64,000 nt of DNA from JAEYKI01 sp036679405 (GCA_036679405.1 JAVBVZ010000002.1:28723-92722); one strand, 5' to 3'; counted from the first letter of the stretch, positions 47,684-56,922 are shown. The notes: generated by a model from the sequence alone, not told the origin. A program made the numbers and translations.

Positions 47684-49804
47684 TCATAGTACACTATCCA
47701 TCATAATTTCAACATCTTTCGGCAAATTATTTGAAAGAGTGTTGTTTGCATTCATGAACAATCCGTCGTCCAGCATATAAGCCACATTCGCGCCATCTGT
47801 CATCGCGCCGCGAACATTACGGACGATCCTGGAATCTCCTATGTTTGCCACTTTGAGTCCGCTTGCAGCAAGCTCGTCGAAGAGTTTGGTATTGGGCTGC
47901 GTCATCCCTATGATCACGGTATCGCACGTTACTTCGGTTTTATTGAACTTGCTGTCCATCAGAATGACGCTGCCATCCTTGATTTCAACAATCGTTGTTT
48001 TTGTGCGGATATCCACAGGAATCTTAATAGGCTGTCCCTCAAGGCCACCGCCGTTTCCGCCGGCAAAACGCGCTTTCATAACCTCGCGATGCACCGGTTC
48101 GATCCCTTTTGCAAATTCGGCATCCGGCGTTACCAGTATGACTTCCTTGCCCCGAAGCGCCATGGCTTCAGCGGTATCCGTCGCACCGTAATGGTTGCCG
48201 TATACCACCACTTTCTGCCCTGCTTTTACCGGTTCCCGTTTGCCGTCTTTTGGCCAATATTCGCAATTTTTCTTTGCGCAGACCAAAACGTCTTCAAATT
48301 TGACCGCTTTTTCCGCCCCGGGAACATCCGGCAGCACCGTGGCCGCACCCGTTCCGCAAAGGACGACGTCATATTCCGAAAGCATGGAAGCATCGGCGCA
48401 GGTGCGCAGGCGCACATCCACATTGAGTTCCTTAATCTGCAGGCGGATCCAGTCCATATACCACTTCATTTTGGTTTTCGGCGGAACCATGCAGCAAGTC
48501 CTCAAAATGCCGCCGAGCTCGTTGTCTTTTTCAAAAAGCGTTACCTTGTGCCCGCGCAGGGTAGCCATTCTTGCAGCTTCCATACCGGCGATCCCGCCGC
48601 CTACAACGGCGATCTTCAGGCTCTTGCCGGCAGGTTTTATATTCAGAAAACGCTCATCCCCGATTGCCGGATTGATTGCGCAACGCATTTCATGCTTAAT
48701 CATAAGCGATTCCGACCAGCAGCCTACCAGACAGCTGATGCAGGTACGGATCTCTTTCGTTTTGCCCGCTTTCGCCTTGTTTGCCCAGTAAGGGTCTGCA
48801 ATGAGCTGACGTGAGAATCCAACCATATCCGTACGTCCTTCCGCAATAATTTTATCGCAGTATTCAGGATGGCGCAGCGTATGGCTAGTGATCACCGGAA
48901 TATGAACCGCTTTTTTGATTGCTTCGGCAGTATAGGTGTTCCAGCCTTCCGTATAATACATGGGGTCCATAACGGTTTCAGCCAGATCAAATATCCCTGC
49001 GCTGATATCCAGCGCGGATACACCCGCCGCTTCAAAAGTTTGGGCTATGCGCACGGATTCTTCCAGCTTGCGGCCGCCTTCTTTCCATTCTTCTCCCGAG
49101 TAACGGACCATAATGGGAAAATCTTCGCCGCATTTCTGTTTGATTCTCTCAATGATCTCCAGCGGAAAACGCATACGGTTCTCAAACTTGCCGCCAAAAC
49201 GGTCGTTGCGTGAATTGGTGGCCGGGCTCATAAACTGGGCGATCATATAACCGTGCGCCCCGTGCAGTTCCACAGCGTCAAAGCCGGCTTCCTTCACACG
49301 CCATGCCGCTTCTGCAAATTTTTCAATGAGGTCATATACTTCTTCTACCGTCATTTCCCTCGCGATTTTACCGTGGGCTTCTCCCGAAGCGTATATGACT
49401 TCGTGACCGGCACTGCCCGGCTGATTGGACACAATATCCGAACAGGAGATCTGTCCGTATCTTGGATATGCCGCCTGCCGGCCGGGATGCTGTATCTGAA
49501 CCGCGCATTTTGCGCCGTGCTTTTGCATGGCCGAAGCCAGTTTATGCAACCCCGGAATATAGTAATCCGCATCCGCAGAAAGACAAGTCACCGTCGGACG
49601 TCCTGTTTCTTTGTCGGGCGTGGATGCGCCCACCACAATGAGTCCCGTGCCGCCTTTTGCGATTTCTTCATGATATGCAATTACACGGTCGTTGACCTCG
49701 CCGTACGCCGTGGCTGAACTGATATCCGTAGGAACGTGCACTACACGGTTGGGTACGATCATATTTTTTATTTTTATCGGCTTAAATATGTTTTCAAACG
49801 CCAT
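47684..49804 (-). CDS. Old-yellow-enzyme/2,4-dienoyl-CoA-reductase family flavo-iron-sulfur enzyme
   Basis: A 706-residue oxidoreductase. The N-terminal OYE barrel (about 1-330) includes NRVVHVPTD and ELHGAHGYMIAQFMSP with the His of the active site. A 4Fe-4S cluster motif follows, CISCLVGCWSESLMIKHEMRC. The C-terminal FAD and NAD-binding domains start at VVGGGIAGMEAARMATLRG. Relatives reduce C=C bonds of dienoyl-CoA, enoates, bile-acid intermediates and isoflavones. AGGAGG precedes the ATG at 49804. It lies between deoC and the GntR gene, so a role in the island pathway is likely; the substrate is not known. Confidence 0.9.
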   Translation of the reverse strand: MAFENIFKPIKIKNMIVPNRVVHVPTDISSATAYGEVNDRVIAYHEEIAKGGTGLIVVGASTPDKETGRPTVTCLSADADYYIPGLHKLASAMQKHGAKCAVQIQHPGRQAAYPRYGQISCSDIVSNQPGSAGHEVIYASGEAHGKIAREMTVEEVYDLIEKFAEAAWRVKEAGFDAVELHGAHGYMIAQFMSPATNSRNDRFGGKFENRMRFPLEIIERIKQKCGEDFPIMVRYSGEEWKEGGRKLEESVRIAQTFEAAGVSALDISAGIFDLAETVMDPMYYTEGWNTYTAEAIKKAVHIPVITSHTLRHPEYCDKIIAEGRTDMVGFSRQLIADPYWANKAKAGKTKEIRTCISCLVGCWSESLMIKHEMRCAINPAIGDERFLNIKPAGKSLKIAVVGGGIAGMEAARMATLRGHKVTLFEKDNELGGILRTCCMVPPKTKMKWYMDWIRLQIKELNVDVRLRTCADASMLSEYDVVLCGTGAATVLPDVPGAEKAVKFEDVLVCAKKNCEYWPKDGKREPVKAGQKVVVYGNHYGATDTAEAMALRGKEVILVTPDAEFAKGIEPVHREVMKARFAGGNGGGLEGQPIKIPVDIRTKTTIVEIKDGSVILMDSKFNKTEVTCDTVIIGMTQPNTKLFDELAASGLKVANIGDSRIVRNVRGAMTDGANVAYMLDDGLFMNANNTLSNNLPKDVEIMMDSVL

Positions 49805-49845
49805 TTCATGAATCCTCCTTTGCATTGCCGGATCTCTTTAGGCCT

Positions 49846-50607
49846 TTAATACCCGATCGCATTATCCGGTACATCTTCAGGTATAACGAGGGTGCCTTTT
49901 TCTTCCCTTTGCCGGGCATCTTCCAGAATTTTTTCGGTTGCGGTACAGCCGAACCTGGATCCACCCAAAGCACGCACAGCCAAAGCCGCATCCAGCGTCC
50001 TTACGCCGCCGGCCGCTTTTACCTGCACCTCATCCGAAACGCTTGCGCGCATAATTTTAAGATCATTTACCGTGGCGCCGCCGCCTGCATAACCCGTGGA
50101 GGTCTTGACCCAGTCGCCGCCCGCTTCTTCAACAATCTTGCTGGCTTTTGCAATTTCTTCGTCGGTCAGGTAGAAGTTTTCCATAATCACTTTTACTTTT
50201 ACGTTTTTGGAATGTGCAAAGTCTATAACTTTTTTAATGTCTGCTTTCACCAGATCGAATTCGCCGGATTTCAGCCTGCCGATATTCAGCACCAGGTCGA
50301 TCTCCACACATCCTCCTTCGATTGCCAGTTTTGCTTCTTCCAGTTTAACCGGTGTAAGATTGCTCCCATGAGGAAACGCAATAACGGTTGAAACATGTAC
50401 GTCTGTGCCCTTGAGTATATCATAAGCAACATCAACGTCGCACGGCTTAACGCATACACTTGCGCAGTCATACTTCTTTGCCAGTTTGCAGCCGTCTATA
50501 ACCTGCTGCTTTGTCATTTCGGGTTTCAGCAACGAATGGTCAATCATTTTTGCAATGTCCATCATCGTTACCTTTTCACCTGGTTTCGGTATCCATTTTG
50601 ATCCCAT
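49846..50607 (-). CDS. deoC: Deoxyribose-phosphate aldolase
   Basis: A 253-residue class I aldolase that cleaves 2-deoxyribose-5-phosphate to glyceraldehyde-3-phosphate and acetaldehyde. Schiff-base lysine and its partner are in WVKTSTGYAGGGAT and VQVKAAGGVRTLD. The N-terminal KMIDHSLLKPEMT block is typical. The N terminus is about 15 residues longer than the E. coli form; an internal ATG with AAAGG is an alternative start. It leads the minus-strand arm of the island and supplies the aldol-cleavage step. Related aldolases with other phosphosugars are possible. Confidence 0.93.
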   Translation of the reverse strand: MGSKWIPKPGEKVTMMDIAKMIDHSLLKPEMTKQQVIDGCKLAKKYDCASVCVKPCDVDVAYDILKGTDVHVSTVIAFPHGSNLTPVKLEEAKLAIEGGCVEIDLVLNIGRLKSGEFDLVKADIKKVIDFAHSKNVKVKVIMENFYLTDEEIAKASKIVEEAGGDWVKTSTGYAGGGATVNDLKIMRASVSDEVQVKAAGGVRTLDAALAVRALGGSRFGCTATEKILEDARQREEKGTLVIPEDVPDNAIGY

Positions 50608-51225
50608 TTAAAGTTCACCAACCTTTTCCATTATTTGAATATAAATAAAATATTTTTTTATTTTAATAATTTTCCTTAAAAAGGTCCGCCCGCTGCATCT
50701 CTTTTCTTTAGATTGCCCAGATTTCTTTTATATATCTTTAAAGCAATGCTTTCTTTATTGTTTTGTATTATTTGTAATAATTGTATTAAATGTTTTATTT
50801 GTATCTTTTGTCCCATTATATCACCAGGTTTTTTTTAATGCAATAGGCAATTCATGTTTTTTATAAAAATATATTTTTTCTGCTTTCGCCCTCAAAAAAC
50901 CCATATTTAAAGCTGTTTTATAGACATTTTTAAAATAATTCGGATACGCTTTTCTAAATTTTTCTTAAAAGCACTTGCAATTTTTTATTTTTTTTATTAT
51001 CATACAAATAATACATATTATACATTTATTATATTGGATACGGCAAAACAATTATCCTTATTTTAAATACTATGAATGCAGAATTCTTTTAAAAACAAAC
51101 GATATTTTATTTTCATTTATATGTAACAGGTAAAGGCATTTGCATTCATCCGGGTATCAACAAAAAAAGATTCGCCGGAACAAACAAAATGCAGGCTATA
51201 TCAATCATTTAAGGAGGTTTCAATC
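50608..51225. other. 618-base AT-rich divergent promoter region
   Basis: Lies between deoC (minus) and the isomerase gene (plus), with long T/A tracts and no plausible gene. It must hold promoters for both arms of the island. No CGGTA motif was seen here. AAGGAGG precedes the plus-strand gene. Confidence 0.6.
50975..51003 (+). promoter_or_regulatory. Candidate promoter of the plus-strand catabolic operon
   Basis: TTGCAA (50975-50980), 17 bases, TATCAT (50998-51003). It would give a leader of about 215 bases. In such AT-rich DNA chance matches are common. Confidence 0.4.
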
Positions 51226-52140
51226 ATGAAGTTAGGATTTTTAAGCGCAATATTACCGGAATACAGTTTTGAGCAACTTGCAAAATACGCCTCCGGCATC
51301 AAAATGGACTGCCTTGAGGTCGCCTGTTGGCCGGCCGGAAAAGCCAGCCGGCGCTATGCAGGCGTGACCCATATAGACGTTTTAAACCTGACGCAGGAAA
51401 AGAGAGCTGAAATAAAAGATATTCTGCACAAATATAATCTGTCCATATCCGCAATCGGCTACTATCCGAATCCTTTGGATCCGGACCCGGCCCTTAGAAG
51501 CGCAGCGGCAGATCATATACGCGCCTGCATACGCGCGGCCGCAGAGTTGGGCGTCGGACAGATAAACACTTTTGCAGGCAGAGACCCTGCCCGGTCTGTT
51601 ACGGAAAATTTTAAAACTTTCAAAAAAATATGGCCGGATATTGTACGTTTTGCAGAAGACAGCGGCATAAGGATAGGCATTGAAAACTGCCCCATGTTCT
51701 TCACGATGGACGAATGGCCGGGCGGTAAAAACATGGCCTCTACGCCAAAAATATGGGAGGAGATGTTCTCTATAATCGATTCCGACTATTTTGGCCTGAA
51801 CTACGACCCCTCCCATCTTGTCTGGCAGCAAATGGACTACATTGCTCCGATTTATGATTTTTCAGAAAAGATTTTTCATTTTCATATTAAAGACGTTGCC
51901 TTTTACCCGGACAAATTCGACCGGGTGGGACCCATGGCCCCTCCGCTTGAATACCACACACCCAAGCTGGCCGGCCTTGGCGACATAGACTGGGGAAAAA
52001 CGATGTCCGCGCTTTATGATATCAACTATCAGGGCTGTGCGGTTATTGAAGTGGAAGACCGGGCGTTTGAAAACAGCCTTGAAGACAAACTTGCTTCCAT
52101 CGAGCTTTCACAGCGATATATCAAAAACTTTATTTATTAG
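51226..52140 (+). CDS. TIM-barrel sugar isomerase/epimerase family protein
   Basis: A 304-residue xylose-isomerase-like barrel. Metal-site residues are seen in IGIENCPMFF (Glu), LNYDPSHLVW (Asp/His), FHFHIKD (His) and CAVIEVEDRAFE (Glu). The CWPAGKASRRYAGVTHID and GYYPNPLDPDP motifs mark a subfamily that typically sits beside Gfo/Idh/MocA dehydrogenases. Members interconvert keto-sugars, and one branch acts on 3-keto-glycosides. A consensus AAGGAGG precedes the ATG. It leads the plus-strand operon with a PfkB kinase and dehydrogenase. Confidence 0.85.
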   Translation: MKLGFLSAILPEYSFEQLAKYASGIKMDCLEVACWPAGKASRRYAGVTHIDVLNLTQEKRAEIKDILHKYNLSISAIGYYPNPLDPDPALRSAAADHIRACIRAAAELGVGQINTFAGRDPARSVTENFKTFKKIWPDIVRFAEDSGIRIGIENCPMFFTMDEWPGGKNMASTPKIWEEMFSIIDSDYFGLNYDPSHLVWQQMDYIAPIYDFSEKIFHFHIKDVAFYPDKFDRVGPMAPPLEYHTPKLAGLGDIDWGKTMSALYDINYQGCAVIEVEDRAFENSLEDKLASIELSQRYIKNFIY

Positions 52141-52161
52141 AGATATGAGGAACTTTAGCAT

Positions 52162-53268
52162 ATGAACAGCAAAGCGCAATTGGCTGAAAAACTTACCTGC
52201 ACGCCCAAACGAACAAACGCCTTAATCGGCTTTGACGGATTCGTAGATGAAATTATCCATGTTGTAGATAAGCGAAGCGATCCCGAACATTATACGCGCA
52301 TCCAGACCATTGAAGAATATTGCGCGCGTATTCTTGCCGGTTCCGGCCTGAGCTGCAATATTGAACTGATTTCCGTTCAACAAAAATTGGGCGGCAACGG
52401 CCCTATCTTTGCCAACGCCTTAAAAAAATACGATATCGATATTACTTATATGGGCGCGGTCGGTTTATCTGCTCATCATCCGGTATTCGACGAACTGGCG
52501 GACGGCTCGGAAATGATCGGGCTTGAAGAACCCGGCCATACCGATGCATATGAATTTTACGACGGAAAAATCATAGCATCCAAAATAGAACATTTCCGCA
52601 ATATAACATGGGACAAAATCATAAAAACCGTTGGATTTGAAAGATTTCTCTCTTTTTTTGAAACGGCTGACCTTCTCGGTTTTGAAAACTGGACCATGCT
52701 TCCTCACATGAGTGAAATATGGTCCTCCCTCCTCCTTAAGGTTATTCCCGCCATGAAAAGCCGGCCTTCGGACAAAGTTATGTTTTTTGATCTGGCCGAT
52801 CCGGAAAAACGAAGCGCACAAGACATCAAAAATGCGCTTACGCTGATCGGACAATTTACCGGCCTCGGCTTTCAGACCGTCCTTGGCTTAAACAAAAAGG
52901 AAGCCTGTGAAATTGCGGAATTGTTTGGACACGAGATCGAAGAATATAAATCTTATCCGCTCGAGCCTCTTTGCAGATTTTTATATGAAAAACTTTCTCT
53001 CTCGTGCCTGGTGATCCATCCGGTCGACCGGGCATGCTGTATGCACGGAGAGATATATACGGAAATAAAAGGCCCTTATTGTGAGCATCCGGCACTGACG
53101 ACCGGGGCGGGAGATACTTTCAACGCGGGCTTTATGCTGGGATGGACCAATGGATTTGAGATGGAAGAATGCCTTTTATGCGCGGCCGGAGCCTCCGGGT
53201 TCTATGTCCGCTCCGCCAAAAGCCCTTCCGCACACGAACTTGCTGATTTTTTAATTAATTGGAAATAG
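52162..53268 (+). CDS. PfkB family carbohydrate kinase
   Basis: A 368-residue ribokinase-fold kinase, longer than ribokinase (about 310). The N-terminal GFDGFVDEIIHVVDKRSDP and GGNGPIFANALKKYDID blocks bind the sugar. The C-terminal TTGAGDTFNAGFMLGW holds the anion hole and catalytic Asp. It starts 21 bases after the isomerase and ends 16 bases before the dehydrogenase start. It probably phosphorylates the keto- or aldo-sugar made by the neighbours before aldol cleavage. Confidence 0.88.
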   Translation: MNSKAQLAEKLTCTPKRTNALIGFDGFVDEIIHVVDKRSDPEHYTRIQTIEEYCARILAGSGLSCNIELISVQQKLGGNGPIFANALKKYDIDITYMGAVGLSAHHPVFDELADGSEMIGLEEPGHTDAYEFYDGKIIASKIEHFRNITWDKIIKTVGFERFLSFFETADLLGFENWTMLPHMSEIWSSLLLKVIPAMKSRPSDKVMFFDLADPEKRSAQDIKNALTLIGQFTGLGFQTVLGLNKKEACEIAELFGHEIEEYKSYPLEPLCRFLYEKLSLSCLVIHPVDRACCMHGEIYTEIKGPYCEHPALTTGAGDTFNAGFMLGWTNGFEMEECLLCAAGASGFYVRSAKSPSAHELADFLINWK

Positions 53269-53284
53269 AAAGGAAATGCATATC

Positions 53285-54439
53285 ATGGAAAAAATAAAAA
53301 CCGGCATTATCGGCACAGGGTTTATAGGCCCCACCCATATCGAAGCCCTGCGCAGACTCGGATATGTGGATGTTGCGGCCTTAGCCGATATAGACGAAAG
53401 CACCGCGGCCGCCAAAGCCAAGATGCTGAATGTTGACAAGTACTATGGAGATTACCGGGAAATGATTAAAGATCCCGAGATACAGGTTGTTCATATCTGT
53501 GCGCCCAACAGCTTCCACTATGAAATGACCAAAGCCGCACTCCTGGCAGGGAAGCATGTGCTTTGCGAAAAGCCGCTTACCATGCACAGCAGCGAAGCTG
53601 CCGAACTGATCGGCATTGCCAAAGAAAAAAAACTTGCGAACGCCGTACATTTCAACGTTCGTTTTTATCCTATTATCCATCAGGCGCGTGCCATGATCGA
53701 AGATGGCGAACTGGGACAAATATTTGCCGTAAACGGCTCTTACCAGCAAGACTGGCTGTTCAAGGAAACGGATTACAGCTGGCGGCTCGAACCAAAATTC
53801 AGCGGAGAATCCCGTGCGATCGCGGATATCGGTTCGCACTGGCTGGATACCGTGGAATTCATGACCGGAATCCGTATCACCAAAGTCTGCGCGGATTTCG
53901 CTACTTTCTACCCGGTACGCAAAAAACCTCTTCGTCCGGTGGAGACCTATTCGGGCAAAATACTCACGCCTGAAGATTATGAGGATGTGCCCATTACCAC
54001 CGAAGATTACGCCACCGTTCTTTTGCACTTCAATCAGAATGCACACGGTTCACTGACCGTTAACCAAGTCGCTGCCGGCCGCAAAAACCGGATTTGGTTC
54101 GAAATATACGGAAGCAAAAAAGCAATCGCAATCGATACCGAATCACCCAACCAGATGTGGATTGGGAACCGGGATCAGGAAAACGGCCTGTTGCTTCGCG
54201 ATCCATCCCTGGCCTCCTCCATTTCCAGGGAGATTATTTCTTACCCCGGCGGCCATAACGAAGGATTCCCGGATACCATTAAGCAGTTTGCCTCTAAGTT
54301 TTACGGCTACATCAGTAAAAAAGGCTATGAGACCGGGGCAACTCCCGATTTCCCGACATTTGAATCCGGCCTGCGCGAATTAAAACTTTGCGAAACAATT
54401 GTGAAATCGGCTAAAAAAGAAAAGTGGCTCAGCATTTGA
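53285..54439 (+). CDS. Gfo/Idh/MocA family dehydrogenase
   Basis: A 384-residue NAD(P)-dependent oxidoreductase. The Rossmann fold begins IIGTGFIGPTHIEALRR. The catalytic LCEKPLTMHSSEA motif and the RAIADIGSHWLDTVEFMTG stretch with its His are family hallmarks. It probably oxidises a ring hydroxyl of a sugar, inositol or glycoside. The ATG at 53285 is chosen because AAAGGA lies at better spacing than for the ATG nine bases upstream. It closes the plus-strand operon before a perfect palindromic terminator. Confidence 0.9.
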   Translation: MEKIKTGIIGTGFIGPTHIEALRRLGYVDVAALADIDESTAAAKAKMLNVDKYYGDYREMIKDPEIQVVHICAPNSFHYEMTKAALLAGKHVLCEKPLTMHSSEAAELIGIAKEKKLANAVHFNVRFYPIIHQARAMIEDGELGQIFAVNGSYQQDWLFKETDYSWRLEPKFSGESRAIADIGSHWLDTVEFMTGIRITKVCADFATFYPVRKKPLRPVETYSGKILTPEDYEDVPITTEDYATVLLHFNQNAHGSLTVNQVAAGRKNRIWFEIYGSKKAIAIDTESPNQMWIGNRDQENGLLLRDPSLASSISREIISYPGGHNEGFPDTIKQFASKFYGYISKKGYETGATPDFPTFESGLRELKLCETIVKSAKKEKWLSI

Positions 54440-54493
54440 TAGATTGTTTTTTCTCTCATCTTTGCTTTTAAAGATACTTCACATCTTTAAAAC

Positions 54494-54533
54494 AAAAGGA
54501 CAAAACCGGCAGATCTGCCGGTTTTGTCCTTTT
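54494..54533. terminator. 40-base perfect palindrome, bidirectional terminator
   Basis: AAAAGGACAAAACCGGCAGA and its exact complement. It separates the plus-strand catabolic operon from the convergent korDABC-type operon and can end both. Confidence 0.92.
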
Positions 54534-54555
54534 AAAATAAAAAATTCAATTGTAT

Positions 54556-55092
54556 TTATTTTGCACAGGCGGCACCCATATCCAGCGCCTTTTCATTCAG
54601 CGGAATCAGCTTCGCTTTCTTCTTGCCCATTATGTTCTCAAGCGCGCTGATGACACTTTTCTTGCCCACTGCGCCGGTTTTTTCTACAAACGCGCCCAAA
54701 ACGACCATATTGGCGGCTTTGACATTGCCGGCCTTTTCGGCCAGTTCATTGGCCGGAACATAGACCACATCAATATCCGAACGTTCCGCTTTTTTATCGA
54801 TCAGGGTAGAATTAACGATCAGCAAACCGCCTGTTTTTAAATATTTTTCATATTTATCCATAGAAGGCCGGTTCATAACAATCACCGCATCCGCTTCTAC
54901 AATGATGGGGCTCCCGACATCTTCGTCCGAAACGATTACCGAACAATTTGCAGTGCCTCCACGCATTTCGGGCCCATAGGACGGCAGCCAGGAAACATTT
55001 TTATCTTCCAGGAACCCGGCATGTGCGAGCACCTGTCCCGCAAGCAGAACGCCCTGTCCTCCAAATCCTGCAAGTATCACCTGTTCAGTCAT
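54556..55092 (-). CDS. korC: 2-oxoacid:ferredoxin oxidoreductase, gamma subunit
   Basis: A 178-residue subunit of a 2-oxoglutarate- or branched-chain 2-oxoacid ferredoxin oxidoreductase. ILAGFGGQGVLLAGQVLAHAG is the conserved gamma motif, and SYGPEMRGGTANCSVIVSD the second one. The ATG at 55092 has AAGGAG at good spacing; an ATG nine bases upstream is too close to it. It overlaps the beta gene by 8 bases and is the last of four co-transcribed genes. Confidence 0.93.
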   Translation of the reverse strand: MTEQVILAGFGGQGVLLAGQVLAHAGFLEDKNVSWLPSYGPEMRGGTANCSVIVSDEDVGSPIIVEADAVIVMNRPSMDKYEKYLKTGGLLIVNSTLIDKKAERSDIDVVYVPANELAEKAGNVKAANMVVLGAFVEKTGAVGKKSVISALENIMGKKKAKLIPLNEKALDMGAACAK

Positions 55093-55834
55093 TTTTCCCA
55101 TCTCCTTCCTTGGTTACGCCCAGCGGATAGTGGGGAATCATATTTTCTTTAAGCCAGGAGATGGAATCCACAGGAGACATCCCCCAGTTACTCGGGCAGG
55201 TGGATAAAAGCTCTACCATTGTAAAGCCCTTGCCTTCCATCTGATATTGAAAAGCTTTCTTAACGGCTTTTTTTGCTTTCAGCACATTTGCCATATCGTG
55301 CAGGGAAACCCGCTCTATATAATATGCGCCTTCAACTTCAGCCAACATCTCGGACATGCGGATAGGCATTCCCTGCGTTTCCTTATTGCGTCCGTAGGGA
55401 GAGGTTGTCGTTACCTGACCCACCAGGGTCGTTGGCGCCATTTGCCCCCCTGTCATCCCATAGATGGCATTATTGATAAAAATAGCCGTAATGTTCTCCC
55501 CCCTCGCCGCCGCATGTACGATTTCCGCCGTACCAATAGAAGCAAGGTCTCCGTCGCCCTGATATGTGAATACCAGATTTTCAGGGTGTACCCGTTTTGC
55601 GCCGGTAGCGACCGCCGGTGCGCGTCCATGGGACGCTTGAAAAACATCACAATTAAAATAGTTATATGCAAACACCGCGCAGCCGACCGGCACAACGCCG
55701 ATTGCCTTATCCTGCATGCCGAGTTCCTCTATGGCCTCGGCCACCAGGCGGTGTGCGATCCCATGGGTGCATCCCGGACAATAGTGCATGGGGGCGTCGG
55801 TCAGCATGCCTGTTTTTTTAAATCCCGCAGCCAT
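55085..55834 (-). CDS. korB: 2-oxoacid:ferredoxin oxidoreductase, beta subunit
   Basis: A 249-residue thiamine-diphosphate-binding subunit. The HYCPGCTHGIAHRLV motif and GDGDLASIGTAEIVHAA (the GDG...N ThDP/Mg site, with NNAIYGMTGGQMAPTT) are present. There is no extra cysteine-rich domain, so iron-sulfur clusters are carried by the separate ferredoxin subunit. It follows alpha with a one-base gap. Confidence 0.94.
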   Translation of the reverse strand: MAAGFKKTGMLTDAPMHYCPGCTHGIAHRLVAEAIEELGMQDKAIGVVPVGCAVFAYNYFNCDVFQASHGRAPAVATGAKRVHPENLVFTYQGDGDLASIGTAEIVHAAARGENITAIFINNAIYGMTGGQMAPTTLVGQVTTTSPYGRNKETQGMPIRMSEMLAEVEGAYYIERVSLHDMANVLKAKKAVKKAFQYQMEGKGFTMVELLSTCPSNWGMSPVDSISWLKENMIPHYPLGVTKEGDGKND

Positions 55835-55835
55835 A

Positions 55836-56897
55836 TTACTTGCCCTCCTTCATTGCACGAATTTTTTTTAATATTTCTTTTTGTCCGGGCACAAACCCGC
55901 CCACCGTACCGTAAAAGTCAACCGGTACCTGTCCCGAAACGGCCAGACGAACATCCTCTACCATTTGTCCGGTATTCATTTCAACCGTAAGAATCCCCTT
56001 GACCTTTTTTGCGGCTTTTGCAAAAGTTTCGGAAGGGAAAGGCCACAGCGTAATCGGACGGATCACACCGACTTTCAGGCCTTCTCTGCGTGCCATCTGC
56101 GCCGCGCTTTTAGCAACGCGTGCAGTTGTGCCGAATGCGGCAATCACAATATCCGCATCTTCTGTCATATATTCTTCCACCAGTGTCTCGTTTTTCGCAA
56201 TTTCTGCATATTTTTTTTGCATACGCGCCGTAAGTTCGCTCATCTCTTCGGGCTCAATATAAAGTGAATTGATAAGCGCCGGCGGATGGCTTTTATCTTT
56301 CCAACCGGTAGCCGCCCAGGTTTTAGGCGGAAGGGAGCGTTTTTGATACGCGGAAAATTCTGCCGGCTCCATCATCTGCCCGATCATACCATCGCCGAGT
56401 ATCATTACAGGGTTGCGGTACTGGTCTGCCAGATCAAATCCCAGCATCACCAGATCCACCGCTTCCTGAACGGAGGAAGGCGCCAGCGTGATCAATTTAT
56501 AGTCGCCATGCCCGCCGCCTTTTACAGCCTGGAAATAGTCGCCCTGCGAAGGCAGGATTCCGCCGAGTCCCGGACCGCTCCTGACCATATTCACAATCAC
56601 GCAAGGCAGCTCCGCACATGCGATATAGCTGATTCCTTCCTGCTTTAAGCTGATGCCCGGGCTGGAGGACGAAGTCATGACCCTCGCGCCCGCGCCCGCC
56701 GCGCCATACACCATATTAATGGCGGCTACTTCGCTTTCAGCCTGCACAAAGGTGCCGCCAATTTCAGGCATACGCTTGGACATATATTCCGGGATCTGGT
56801 TCTGTGGAGTAATGGGATAACCGAAAAAGCATGTGCAGCCCGCAGTAAGCGCGGCTTCGGCTATCGCCTCATTTCCTTTCATCAATACTTTTGTCAT
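55836..56897 (-). CDS. korA: 2-oxoacid:ferredoxin oxidoreductase, alpha subunit
   Basis: A 353-residue alpha subunit. CTCFFGYPITPQNQIPEYM, the QAESEVAAINMVYGAAGAGARVMTSSSSPG block and the C-terminal GFVPGQKEILKKI end match the Kor/Vor alpha family. With beta, gamma and the ferredoxin subunit it forms a complete enzyme that oxidatively decarboxylates a 2-oxoacid to an acyl-CoA and reduces ferredoxin, or runs in reverse. Whether 2-oxoglutarate or branched-chain acids are preferred is not settled from the sequence. Confidence 0.94.
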   Translation of the reverse strand: MTKVLMKGNEAIAEAALTAGCTCFFGYPITPQNQIPEYMSKRMPEIGGTFVQAESEVAAINMVYGAAGAGARVMTSSSSPGISLKQEGISYIACAELPCVIVNMVRSGPGLGGILPSQGDYFQAVKGGGHGDYKLITLAPSSVQEAVDLVMLGFDLADQYRNPVMILGDGMIGQMMEPAEFSAYQKRSLPPKTWAATGWKDKSHPPALINSLYIEPEEMSELTARMQKKYAEIAKNETLVEEYMTEDADIVIAAFGTTARVAKSAAQMARREGLKVGVIRPITLWPFPSETFAKAAKKVKGILTVEMNTGQMVEDVRLAVSGQVPVDFYGTVGGFVPGQKEILKKIRAMKEGK

Positions 56898-56922
56898 ATT
56901 CTTTTCACCTTATGATTTCGTT

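Noticed and set aside
50608..51225. Small RNA or short gene in the divergent gap
   Set aside because: Only AT tracts, no conserved hairpin with T-run, and no frame with protein-like composition.
51226..54439. Assignment as a myo-inositol (iol) operon
   Set aside because: The dehydrogenase, barrel and kinase fit the general families, but iolD, iolB and a clear iolE or iolJ are absent and the aldolase is DeoC-type.
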